DNA of 21,520 bases from a virus, in the IMG/VR virus record IMGVR_UViG_3300047323_000119, positions 1-21,520 of that record; one strand, written 5' to 3'. A program made the translations under genes and the position numbers. Under the pieces are notes generated by a model. It ran no database searches and was not told where the DNA came from. It was given only the letters and a program-made list of their open reading frames with translations. Shown in pieces: positions 1-6,382 of this stretch. Numbering within the stretch: the first letter of the stretch is position 1; every line of letters begins with the position of its first letter.

Positions 1-196
1 CATGCGGGCTTTTTTGTGCCGCCACGTCTCTTACACCCGCTAAACCTGCATGTTCATAATGCAATGGTAGAAAAAATAGAGCTAGCAAAGGGATAGTTCA
101 AAGCACGCATCAACAGAGCATTGCCGCAATGTTTTACCAATCTGTTAGCGCAGAGGAAGTAAGATTGCGGCAATTTTTTGTCCCATAGCTGTCCCA
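1..196. other. Non-coding left end, possible prophage boundary
   Basis: I find no convincing gene in these 196 bases. The first 16 bases read as the right arm and T-tract of a rho-independent hairpin (CATGCGGGC then TTTTTT) whose left arm would lie outside the window; it would belong to a plus-strand transcript entering from the left. The rest holds two copies of an 11-bp palindrome and a phased pair of TGTCCCAT repeats, listed separately. Because the last phage-like minus-strand gene ends at 197, this stretch may contain the prophage attachment site, but no second att copy is visible to confirm it. Confidence 0.4.
120..174. repeat. Two copies of the palindrome ATTGC(C/G)GCAAT
   Basis: ATTGCCGCAAT at 120-130 and ATTGCGGCAAT at 164-174 are each perfect 5+1+5 palindromes, so as a pair they are both direct and inverted repeats. 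Their centres are 44 bp apart, close to four helical turns. Six T residues (174-179) overlap the end of the second copy, so the pair could also fold as a plus-strand terminator with an 11-bp stem and a 33-nt loop. Operator-like, recombination-related and terminator readings are all open. The same 11-mer also occurs once at 9933-9943 inside the tape measure gene, so a single copy means little; the spaced pair is the notable part. Confidence 0.5.
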
Positions 197-197
197 T
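179..197. repeat. Tandem TGTCCCAT repeats, 11-bp period
   Basis: TGTCCCAT occurs at 179-186 and again at 190-197, one helical turn apart; the second copy touches the stop codon of the UmuD'-like gene. I did not notice this octamer elsewhere in the window. Short phased direct repeats at a prophage end are typical of arm-type sites of tyrosine integrases, so this is a candidate integrase arm-binding region. That reading is inference, since no integrase gene is in the window. Confidence 0.35.
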
Positions 198-517
198 CAG
201 ATAATCGGCCGGCTGTCTTCGTGATAGTTCGAAACCATGAAGGTCACCTTACCCAGCACTACGATATCCTCCATAGAAGCCCCCTCAAGCGTTTCTCCGT
301 CGCGGGTGATGATTGATTGCCCCATCAGCTTGCCTACCGCCCTCTCGCCGTACAGCTCGAAACAGAGCACATCCCCTGACATTGGCTTAGAGCCGGAATC
401 CATCAGATGAAGAATCCCGTCAATTTCAAACATGGTCACGCTGGGACGCACCTGGCAGATCACATTCAGGTCGATCCGCGATTCAACGTAGTCCTGCGCC
501 GGTGATGGAAATCCCAT
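197..517 (-). CDS. humD: HumD/UmuD'-like SOS mutagenesis protein, active site lost
   Basis: This 106-residue protein aligns with the mature (cleaved) form of UmuD, the accessory subunit of translesion DNA polymerase V. Its first residues, MGFPSPAQDYVESRIDLN, match UmuD from Gly25, exactly where RecA-stimulated self-cleavage (Cys24-Gly25) would leave UmuD'. About 13 residues around the catalytic Ser60 (GDSM motif) are absent: the segment runs PSVTMFEIDG straight into ILHLMDSG. The region around the lysine of the Ser-Lys dyad remains as GERAVGKL. It therefore needs no processing and cannot self-cleave. Phage P1 HumD is a known functional UmuD' homologue. The ATG at 515-517 follows the upstream stop codon after one base and has a G-rich ribosome site (GGGGGG, 8 nt away). 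A longer in-frame extension is rejected because it overlaps the upstream gene and lacks homology. No umuC is present, so a host UmuC would be the partner. Confidence 0.8.
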   Translation of the reverse strand: MGFPSPAQDYVESRIDLNVICQVRPSVTMFEIDGILHLMDSGSKPMSGDVLCFELYGERAVGKLMGQSIITRDGETLEGASMEDIVVLGKVTFMVSNYHEDSRPII

Positions 518-518
518 A

Positions 519-761
519 TCAGTGCCCCCCGTTGTTTGGATTGAACAGGTGGAACGTCCGGCGCTCACCCTCTTCCGTCGAGATGTCGCGGAAGCAGCCC
601 TGATAGTGCTCAATCCACCGGTTAGCCTCAGCCAGGGTGAAGTCGTGGTTTAGCTTCGTCAGATGCTCCACGAAGTCGACCGTGGTAACCGTTCGCTTGC
701 CGTTCGGCGCTATCCTGATGCTTGCTCTGAATGCTGTTGCTATGTCGTCTCTGCGTGCCAT
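519..761 (-). CDS. Small SOS-operon protein of unknown function
   Basis: An 80-residue protein encoded first in a two-gene unit with the UmuD'-like gene and placed directly behind a LexA-controlled promoter. I do not recognise a named family. It is mixed charge, with a probable helical N-terminus (MARRDDIATAFRASI), a TVTTVDFVEHL segment and an aromatic FHLFNP tail. There is no signal peptide, membrane segment or cysteine cluster beyond one Cys. The ATG at 759-761 has a GGGG ribosome site 7 nt upstream; an in-frame TTG four codons earlier (773) is possible but less likely. The one-base gap to the UmuD'-like gene suggests translational coupling and a linked role in the damage response of the prophage. 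Possible roles are modulation of RecA, polymerase V or prophage induction, all inferred from position only. Confidence 0.7.
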   Translation of the reverse strand: MARRDDIATAFRASIRIAPNGKRTVTTVDFVEHLTKLNHDFTLAEANRWIEHYQGCFRDISTEEGERRTFHLFNPNNGGH

Positions 762-780
762 GATGGACCCCAATCAAGTG

Positions 781-796
781 CTGTATGAATATACAG
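781..796. promoter_or_regulatory. LexA (SOS) box, strong
   Basis: CTGTATGAATATACAG fits the LexA operator CTG-N10-CAG; over the 20-bp consensus TACTGTATATATATACAGTA (779-798) I count 17 matches. It covers the -10 element of the minus-strand promoter for the 81-codon/UmuD'-like unit, the usual position for LexA repression. Confidence 0.85.
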
Positions 797-817
797 TAGT
801 ATTGATCACTTACTCAA
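788..817 (-). promoter_or_regulatory. SOS promoter of the humD unit
   Basis: On the minus strand TTGAGT (812-817) is followed after 18 bp by TATATT (788-793). Transcription would begin near 781, leaving a leader of about 20 nt before the ATG at 761. The -10 element lies inside the LexA box, so RNA polymerase and LexA would exclude each other. Confidence 0.6.
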
Positions 818-822
818 CTCAA

Positions 823-838
823 CTGAACTTAAGTACAG
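823..838. promoter_or_regulatory. Second LexA-like box, weaker
   Basis: CTGAACTTAAGTACAG also fits CTG-N10-CAG and matches 13 of 20 positions of the extended consensus. Its centre is 42 bp from the centre of the strong box, about four helical turns, between the divergent humD unit and the acyltransferase. It could assist repression by cooperative LexA binding or place the acyltransferase under partial SOS control. The symmetry is clear, but the interior matches the consensus poorly. Confidence 0.4.
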
Positions 839-933
839 CAAGAATCCATCAATTCTATTTAAGCTTCTGTTTTTCTAATGTATCATTACAAAAGATTACA
901 TAAATCGAACGCACTCCTTACGTGAGGAATTAA

Positions 934-2142
934 ATGTCAGACCGTAAAATACACAGCCTTGATGGTTTGCGCGGCTTAGCTGCATTGTCAGTGGTGTTCT
1001 CTCACATTTTCACAATATTCTATTCTTACCTGCATATTGGATTATTATCAAAGCAGGTGCCTGGCAAGTATGCAGAACAACTTTTTAATAGCCCCTTTAC
1101 TTTCTTTTATAAAGGAAATTCAGCAGTAATGCTTTTCTTTGTGATGAGTGGCTTTGTTTTGTCATATTCCTTGATAAGAAAAGGCGTGAGTGAGTCATTC
1201 TTGAAAACAGCGGTCTTAAAAAGATACATCAGATTAAACATTCCTGTTGCCGCTTCAATTTTGATTTGTGCGTGCCTGATGTATGTGCATGCCTTCACCT
1301 TCAATGATACGGGAGTTAAGTTGCCCCTTTCATTTGCATATACTGGAGAAGTCTCATTCATTGAGGCTATAAAACAATCCTTGTATGGGGCAATAATATT
1401 TGGTAAGCAGAACTATAACTACGTTCTTTGGACAATAAAAATAGAGTTTTTTGGTTCATTACTGGTTTATTTTTTGATCGTATTTTTTGCCAAAAACATA
1501 ACGGTATTGAGAATAATATGCCTTATGATAACCATCACAACGATTTTTGGGGAGGGGGCCCAGATCTGGTCTTACGGGCTGTTTACTGCGGGTATTTTCC
1601 TGGCCACGTTCAATGTTTATAGCGGGAAAAGCAAGTGGAGGCTATCACTCTGCGTTGTTTTATTGGTGGTTGGAATTTATTTATTTGGATTTAATCCAGA
1701 TAGTAGGTCTTATCATTTTTTACAGAATAAGATTGATTATGTGACTATTCACTGGATGTTTATACACTCTAGAGATTTGATGCCAATATTTGGCGTACTA
1801 ATGATATCATCATGTATCGTGATAAATAACAACATATTCAAAGCGCTGTCCTTAGGTGTATTCCAATGGCTGGGGAAAGTTTCTTTCTCTGCATATCTTA
1901 TACACACAATGTTAATAGCCATTATAGCCCCTTATGTTGTTACTTATTTTGGAACTGGCGTCCATGCCATTATTGCGTGTATTGCCTTGGTAATTCCTGC
2001 AACTCTTTTTGCCTCTCACTACTTTTACCTGTATATAGACAAGCCTGCTACAGAAAAAGCAGGTGGTATTGCTGCAAAAATAGATATGTTATTTTCATCA
2101 AAGAGAGTCAATAATTCGGATGGAAGCGAGATAGTAAGTTAA
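934..2142 (+). CDS. Acyltransferase-3 family membrane protein (O-antigen/surface glycan acetylation)
   Basis: A 402-residue integral membrane acyltransferase of the Acyltransferase_3 (OafA/OAc-like) family, which moves acetyl groups onto surface polysaccharide. Family signatures in order: HSLDGLRGLAALSVVFSH with Asp10, Arg13 and His24; FFVMSGFVLS at 68-77; an arginine-containing KRYIRLNIP at 96-104; LWTIKIEFF at 165-173; WLGKVSFSAYLIH at 312-324; and YIDKP near 367-371. About ten hydrophobic segments are evident. GAGG at 924-927, 6 nt before the ATG, sets the start. A weak plus-strand promoter may be TTTAAG-17-TATCAT (858-886). The gene is visibly AT-rich compared with the tail genes, lies on the opposite strand, and its TAA interlocks with the convergent stop codon of the last tail gene. 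This is the usual picture of a lysogenic-conversion gene, probably altering the O-antigen or receptor; the substrate cannot be told from sequence. Confidence 0.85.
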   Translation: MSDRKIHSLDGLRGLAALSVVFSHIFTIFYSYLHIGLLSKQVPGKYAEQLFNSPFTFFYKGNSAVMLFFVMSGFVLSYSLIRKGVSESFLKTAVLKRYIRLNIPVAASILICACLMYVHAFTFNDTGVKLPLSFAYTGEVSFIEAIKQSLYGAIIFGKQNYNYVLWTIKIEFFGSLLVYFLIVFFAKNITVLRIICLMITITTIFGEGAQIWSYGLFTAGIFLATFNVYSGKSKWRLSLCVVLLVVGIYLFGFNPDSRSYHFLQNKIDYVTIHWMFIHSRDLMPIFGVLMISSCIVINNNIFKALSLGVFQWLGKVSFSAYLIHTMLIAIIAPYVVTYFGTGVHAIIACIALVIPATLFASHYFYLYIDKPATEKAGGIAAKIDMLFSSKRVNNSDGSEIVS

Positions 2143-2354
2143 ATTTCCGTTTCATCGGCAGCGGTATATGAATTTGTATTTTTGTCATACACCGCGCCGA
2201 TATTGTACCAATCAACCCCTTCAAGGCTCACCATAAAACATCCTTTTGGTGCTGTCCATTTGTTGGAACCGTCCCATAACACTGTATTAACGCATACATT
2301 ATCTTCTGAGCTGATTACTGCCCATTTACCTATAATGTTGTCTGTGTCAGCCAT
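2139..2354 (-). CDS. Small tail-fibre-associated protein
   Basis: A 71-residue protein directly downstream of the tail fibre. It resembles the small proteins with a pattern like WAVISSEDNVCVNTVLWDG...W.APKGC that often follow fibre genes in enterobacterial phages; their role is undefined, and fibre assembly or a fibre-tip component is plausible. The ATG overlaps the fibre stop codon (TAATG), giving translational coupling and fixing the start here and not at the upstream in-frame Met. No signal peptide or membrane segment is visible. Its stop codon shares bases 2140-2141 with the stop of the convergent acyltransferase, so no terminator lies between them. Confidence 0.65.
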   Translation of the reverse strand: MADTDNIIGKWAVISSEDNVCVNTVLWDGSNKWTAPKGCFMVSLEGVDWYNIGAVYDKNTNSYTAADETEI

Positions 2355-3679
2355 TATGCATACTCCCATATAATAACCACGCCATTTGCCCCTTCGCTAC
2401 CGGAATTTCCAGACCTGTTGAAGGCATATCCTCCACCTCCACCTCCGCCGTATCCTTCTCCTCCATATACTGTAGTGGTGTTATTGGCAGGGCTTAATCC
2501 ACCTGATCCAAGTTGAGAACCACCCCCGTTGCCTGGTAGAACGCTGGTTGTACTCAAGCACGCTCCATTAGTTGATGCCCCACCGCGGATATTTAATAAA
2601 TTACCTCCAGTCGCTACGCCGCCCAAACTCCCCGTGGCTGAGAATGTTGGTGCTACTTGAGCCTGCGATATTCCACCGCGACCGCCATTAGCTACAATCA
2701 AGGAGCCAAACGATGAAAGGCCTCCATCACTACCATTAGTTGGAGCCAGATTACCTCCACTTCCACCTAAGCCCACTGTAATAGGTATGCCTCCGGAGAA
2801 TCCTGTTGTTAGGCGAGATTTAGCATATCCCCCGCCCGCCCCACCATTACCCATAGAGACAGTCGAACTTCCAGCAGAACCAATGCCACCTGAACCACCA
2901 CCTGCTGCCTGAACCTCTACCACAACTGATTTGGTTCCTGGGGTGGGTGAATAGGTTCCACTACTAGTGAATGTCTGTGTTCCTATTAAGCTACCCGGAG
3001 AAAATGAATTTGAAATATTTACACCATCTCCCACCACATTAGCGTTTGAACCAGAAGCTATAGATACGCCCGTGCCAGAGGGTGTTTTTATGGTCACGCT
3101 AAACGAGCCGGTAGTGTTATTAATTATCTCCCATCGCTTGAGCCACGCAGGCACTACAATGTTGATATTGGAGGTGAGCGCGCCAGCAAGAGTAATTCTA
3201 TCTTTCGAAGCTTGAAGTGTTGTTAGCGTGACGCTTGAGCCAGCCAGGCCAGTTATGGCCGTTACACCATAAGATCCGGATGGTACCCACCCAGTCAAAG
3301 CTGAGGTAGTGTTTTCAGGGTTAGCAGTGTTGCCATCCGTTGTATTTAGCCAGAATCCGTCAAGAGTTGAGTTTGGAACTCTTGCCCCCTTAGGATACCC
3401 TGCTATTAAGGTATTGAATGAGCTGCTGAATGGGTAACCACCACCCGCTTGCCCCCAGCGTATTGCGGACGTTATGTCATTTAACACGCCGTTGAAGTCC
3501 GTACCAAAGGGGGGGACTCCACCCGCCGCCAATGGCGTTCGCGTGAGAGGTGGGAAGCCATCAGTATATGAGGCGCGACCGGCCGTTAAGCCAACCTGAG
3601 AGTCTGTTGGAATATCCTGCTTTGCCCCCGCGTCCGCGAAAGGAACCGGAATTAATTTAGGTTGTGAACTAATTTGCAT
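2354..3679 (-). CDS. Tail fibre with glycine-rich C-terminal adhesin domain
   Basis: A 441-residue receptor-binding fibre. Residues 1-120 form the conserved attachment region of enterobacterial phage tail proteins (PFADAGAKQDIP, SYTDGFPPLTRTPLAAGG, then a DGFWLNTTDG segment). Residues 120-240 are a Ser/Thr-rich beta region. From about 247 (FTSSGTYSPTPGTKSVVVEV) begins a glycine-rich domain with repeated GGxGG blocks, including seven glycines in a row near 430, closing with GVVIIWEYA, as in polyglycine-sandwich adhesins such as the S16 gp38 tip. The glycine runs usually carry the variable, receptor-contacting loops. The start is the Met at 3679, whose ATG overlaps the end of the preceding gene by 11 bp and has AGGA 8 nt upstream; the in-frame extension to 3748 is read-through of the neighbour's sequence. 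Confidence 0.85.
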   Translation of the reverse strand: MQISSQPKLIPVPFADAGAKQDIPTDSQVGLTAGRASYTDGFPPLTRTPLAAGGVPPFGTDFNGVLNDITSAIRWGQAGGGYPFSSSFNTLIAGYPKGARVPNSTLDGFWLNTTDGNTANPENTTSALTGWVPSGSYGVTAITGLAGSSVTLTTLQASKDRITLAGALTSNINIVVPAWLKRWEIINNTTGSFSVTIKTPSGTGVSIASGSNANVVGDGVNISNSFSPGSLIGTQTFTSSGTYSPTPGTKSVVVEVQAAGGGSGGIGSAGSSTVSMGNGGAGGGYAKSRLTTGFSGGIPITVGLGGSGGNLAPTNGSDGGLSSFGSLIVANGGRGGISQAQVAPTFSATGSLGGVATGGNLLNIRGGASTNGACLSTTSVLPGNGGGSQLGSGGLSPANNTTTVYGGEGYGGGGGGGYAFNRSGNSGSEGANGVVIIWEYA

Positions 3680-4343
3680 TTTGTATTCCTGAGTCAGGGA
3701 AGAATGTTCCGCTGTCGAATGGGGAAAGGTTTGATTCGTTAAAGCCAAAGGTGTTGTTGAAGTCGAGTGACATGATGCTCACGCTGACGCCTGCAGGTTT
3801 GGCGATCGCATTTGAGTTGAGCAGGATGGCCCACTCTACCGGCGTCAGGTTGAAGCCAAAGACATAGCTCATGGACATGACACCGGTAATGGCTACAAAA
3901 GTGTCACCCTGGTCACCGAACAGGTAATAGAGGGCTTTGTTCAGCGATGGTATAGAGCAGTCAGTGATGTTCGCCATCGCCTTAGCCATGATCAGCTTTC
4001 GGTATCCATCGTCAGCCAGCCTGACGGTTGAGGTTAATTGCACACCCTCAAAGAAAGGCGCCTCATCAAAAGGTTTTGGTGAGTCGTCACTGGTGCTGAT
4101 AAATGCTTCATCAAAGCCGAAATATGTCGCCGCCTCACGAACGTTAAGCAACCTTGAAACGCCAACTACCTTCCCCCACACATCCAGGCCGTAACCGGTT
4201 GCTGTTGAAACATCCCATATGGCCGTCAGGAATTCGTCGTTGAATTCCGTCATGTCCATTGAGGTGTTGAAGGTTTCAATCAGGCTTCGGATGTTGGGGC
4301 TGGCGGCGTATTGCGTGAGGATCGTGTCTTTCACGTTCTTCAT
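3669..4343 (-). CDS. DUF2612-family tail/baseplate protein
   Basis: A 224-residue protein matching the DUF2612 family, the counterpart of P2 gpI/Mu gp48, which sits at the outer baseplate wedge and links the fibre to the gpJ-like protein. Visible features are the N-terminal ILTQYAASPNIRSLI...F, the central LDVWGKVVGVSR motif typical of this group, and YRKLIMAKAMANITDCSIPSLNKALYYLFGD. The ATG overlaps the stop of the gpJ-like gene by 4 bp (ATGA). Its position, between gpJ and the fibre, is the standard order in contractile phages. No truncation is apparent. Confidence 0.8.
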   Translation of the reverse strand: MKNVKDTILTQYAASPNIRSLIETFNTSMDMTEFNDEFLTAIWDVSTATGYGLDVWGKVVGVSRLLNVREAATYFGFDEAFISTSDDSPKPFDEAPFFEGVQLTSTVRLADDGYRKLIMAKAMANITDCSIPSLNKALYYLFGDQGDTFVAITGVMSMSYVFGFNLTPVEWAILLNSNAIAKPAGVSVSIMSLDFNNTFGFNESNLSPFDSGTFFPDSGIQNAN

Positions 4344-5578
4344 ACAAGGCTCACTGAGATATCACTGGCGTCAAGGGAGGGTATCTGGTCAACGCCATAT
4401 TCAACGGATGATGCGTAGTTAACGCCGTCCAGGCTTACGGTGACCGACAGCACGTTTACCGACGCCGTGTCGATATTGTTCAGCACCGAGTAATAGCCAC
4501 CGGCAAAGACTTTCGACGCGATACGCGCTTTAGGCACCAGGTCACTATTGCCATTGAAGGCGCTGATGATTGCTTGCTGAGCCTGCGCTACGATGTCGGA
4601 TGGCAGCGAAGATGAGCTTTCAAGCTCAACCCGGAAATAGGTTCTGGCTTGAGCCGGCGTGTTCCATGTCATCGTATATTTGGGATTGATGTTGGTACCG
4701 CGCGAGGTGTCGGTAACCACTGCAGACGTATTCCCCACCATGCCACATGCAGCCTGATTCTTCAGGTAGATGGCCTGAGCTATATCCTGTGCGTTGCCGC
4801 CATACACGGCGATGTAAACGCTGTGAGCTGGTACAGGGTAATTGGTTGCTCCAATATTGACCGTCGCGCCTGAGTGATTCGACCAGACATAAGCATCAAC
4901 CACTCCGTCCACATCAAGCACCGCTGCATAAATTGACTCAGGGGTGCCTTTCGCGTTGAGTGCGACAGACTGCTTGCGGCGGTATTCGAAGTTAGCGCGG
5001 GTTTCAACATCATTGCCAGGAATGCCTGCCGCCGCGTTGGAAATGCCAGACCAGCCAGTAACCGCACGATAGATGGTGTTCAGTGAGCCTGCCGGGCACG
5101 CTATGGCTCCGCTGGTCTGATTCTGGAACACAATATCGACGGCGCCAGAGGCGGGAATGGTTGCTTCTGCCAGGGCGATGTAGATGTAACCAGCCTCATC
5201 CTGCGCAGTGCTTCCCGCCGGGATTACAGTGCCCACCAGGCCAGTTGCTGTGGCGGTTACCGTGGTTCCCTGCGCGGCGATGCGATCGATAAAGTAAATG
5301 CGTCCAATCGCGTCCTGAAATCTGCCAGTGGCATAATCCGGGTTGATTCCATTCACCATAGAAAGCAACTGGTCATTCTTGTCTGCAATGATTGCAGTTT
5401 CGCTCATGGCGATCTGACCTTGCGGCGTTGTCAGGCTTTTACTCATCCCGCCGCCCAGTGCACTATCTAAATCGCTGAGCCGTCCGTCTAAAATATCCTT
5501 CTCATCCGGTACTGACAGGCCGATGTCAGAGAACGTGGCCGCTGGCACTGATGTGGTAACGATTACTGTGTCTGCCAT
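4340..5578 (-). CDS. Baseplate J-like wedge protein
   Basis: A 412-residue baseplate wedge protein of the gpJ (P2)/gp47 (Mu) family. The N-terminal region contains IADKNDQLLSMVNGINPDYATGRFQDAIGRI, the helical section usual in this group, then a beta domain (VTATATGLVGTVIPAGSTAQ). The mid-region GIPGNDVETRANFEYRRKQS is the family hallmark E(T/S)...RRR. It connects the wedge gp46/gp25-like subunit with the DUF2612 protein and takes part in baseplate opening on contraction. The start has TGAGG about 6 nt upstream of the ATG; it begins 8 bases after the preceding stop codon. Confidence 0.88.
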   Translation of the reverse strand: MADTVIVTTSVPAATFSDIGLSVPDEKDILDGRLSDLDSALGGGMSKSLTTPQGQIAMSETAIIADKNDQLLSMVNGINPDYATGRFQDAIGRIYFIDRIAAQGTTVTATATGLVGTVIPAGSTAQDEAGYIYIALAEATIPASGAVDIVFQNQTSGAIACPAGSLNTIYRAVTGWSGISNAAAGIPGNDVETRANFEYRRKQSVALNAKGTPESIYAAVLDVDGVVDAYVWSNHSGATVNIGATNYPVPAHSVYIAVYGGNAQDIAQAIYLKNQAACGMVGNTSAVVTDTSRGTNINPKYTMTWNTPAQARTYFRVELESSSSLPSDIVAQAQQAIISAFNGNSDLVPKARIASKVFAGGYYSVLNNIDTASVNVLSVTVSLDGVNYASSVEYGVDQIPSLDASDISVSLV

Positions 5579-5585
5579 TTTGGCC

Positions 5586-5945
5586 TCAGAGATTGATGGT
5601 GCTTTGGTCGTAGTTGGTGTCGGTGATGGTCATGACGCCGGATGCGATTCGGTTCTGTTTGCCGATTACAGTCGTGCATGTTGCGGTCTGTACGTAGTCG
5701 AGCTTTAGCGCCTCAGACTGCATTTTGGTGTTGATGAGCTGTGTGCCCGGCCAATGGCCAAGAATGCGCTGGTAATAAGGAATGCCGAGTGATGTGTCAT
5801 ACCAGGATTCCCCGAGAAATGTCTTGCATGCGCAGGCCACATCCTGTGCGACCGCGTAGGGGTTAGGAGTGGAAGCAAGGTTTCCGGATCCGTCGAGCGT
5901 CAGGTCCCATGCATCGGTGTTTAGCAGTAGGGATTTGGTAATCAT
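5586..5945 (-). CDS. Baseplate wedge protein, Mu gp46/gp25-like
   Basis: A 119-residue baseplate wedge subunit related to Mu gp46 and the gp25/GPW family that caps the sheath initiation site. It shows the expected opening (LDGSGNLAST.NPYAVAQDVACACKTFLGE) followed by WYDTSLGIPYYQRILG, and then a short C-terminal beta region. The order gp25-like, gpJ-like, gpI-like is the conserved wedge cluster. The ribosome site CCGGAGAAAG precedes the ATG. Directly upstream is the terminator of the inserted secreted-protein gene, so this and later genes depend on read-through or processive antitermination. Confidence 0.8.
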   Translation of the reverse strand: MITKSLLLNTDAWDLTLDGSGNLASTPNPYAVAQDVACACKTFLGESWYDTSLGIPYYQRILGHWPGTQLINTKMQSEALKLDYVQTATCTTVIGKQNRIASGVMTITDTNYDQSTINL

Positions 5946-5960
5946 GCTTTCTCCGGGCGT

Positions 5961-5983
5961 AAAAAAACCCGCCGGAGCGGGTT
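5961..5983 (-). terminator. Rho-independent terminator after the secreted-protein gene
   Basis: On the minus strand AACCCGC (5977-5983), loop TCCG, GCGGGTT (5966-5972), then a run of seven T (5961-5967, partly shared with the stem). The stem begins inside the TAA stop codon of the secreted-protein gene and lies between it and the wedge gene. Confidence 0.85.
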
Positions 5984-6359
5984 ATTGAGATGTCAGTTTT
6001 CCGGCTCGAAGTAGCCGCTGATAGCTTGGGATGTATTTTGATGGCTCGGTCATGCATACATGCATAAATTCAGGGTCTGACTGTCCAGCGCCAGAGCGAG
6101 CGAATCTATCTGCGATATCCTTATTCTTACGCAGTGAGCTGATTATTACGTCTGCCTCATCATTCCCGATCATGAGTTCACTGGCGACCTGATAGGTTGA
6201 CTGTCGCCACTGACCATCGTCTTTATCAAAAGCCGCAAGGGATGCTGCAGAATAGAGGCGCGGCACTGTGCTGCATGCAGTGATGACGGCTGATGTATCT
6301 AATTTCTGAGCGCTGGCGAAACAGGAAAATCCGAGCAATAGCAGTGTAAGTAGTCTCAT
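5982..6359 (-). CDS. Secreted small protein of unknown function (moron-like)
   Basis: A 125-residue protein with a clear Sec signal peptide: MRLLTLLLLGFSCFASA with likely cleavage before Gln18. No good lipobox is present, so a soluble periplasmic protein is favoured. The mature part has two cysteines (Cys29 and Cys102) that could form a disulfide, and many charged helix-forming residues; I recognise no family. The start is fixed by GGAGG (6364-6368) 4 nt before the ATG. It interrupts the baseplate operon between the spike and the gp46-like wedge, and has its own terminator and a possible promoter. Such genes (morons) are often expressed in the lysogen; periplasmic phage proteins can exclude superinfecting phages or alter the envelope, but here that is only inference. 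Confidence 0.75.
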   Translation of the reverse strand: MRLLTLLLLGFSCFASAQKLDTSAVITACSTVPRLYSAASLAAFDKDDGQWRQSTYQVASELMIGNDEADVIISSLRKNKDIADRFARSGAGQSDPEFMHVCMTEPSKYIPSYQRLLRAGKLTSQ

Positions 6360-6382
6360 AATTCCTCCATGGGTCTGTATGA

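Noticed and set aside
518-613. 32-codon N-terminal extension of the UmuD'-like gene
   Set aside because: It overlaps the upstream 80-residue gene out of frame, and homology to UmuD' begins exactly at the later Met, which has its own ribosome site.
2044-2063. Inverted repeat CCTGCT...AGCAGG in the acyltransferase 3' end as a terminator for late transcripts
   Set aside because: A six-base stem with an eight-base loop and no T run on either strand; insufficient for a rho-independent terminator.
2400-2960. Repetitive glycine-codon DNA as a diversity-generating retroelement target
   Set aside because: The repetition is explained by the Gly-rich protein; there is no reverse transcriptase and no template repeat in the window.
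3680-3748. N-terminal extension of the tail fibre
   Set aside because: This segment is the other-frame reading of the end of the DUF2612 gene; the ATG at 3679 has AGGA at a good distance and the conserved fibre N-terminus starts there.
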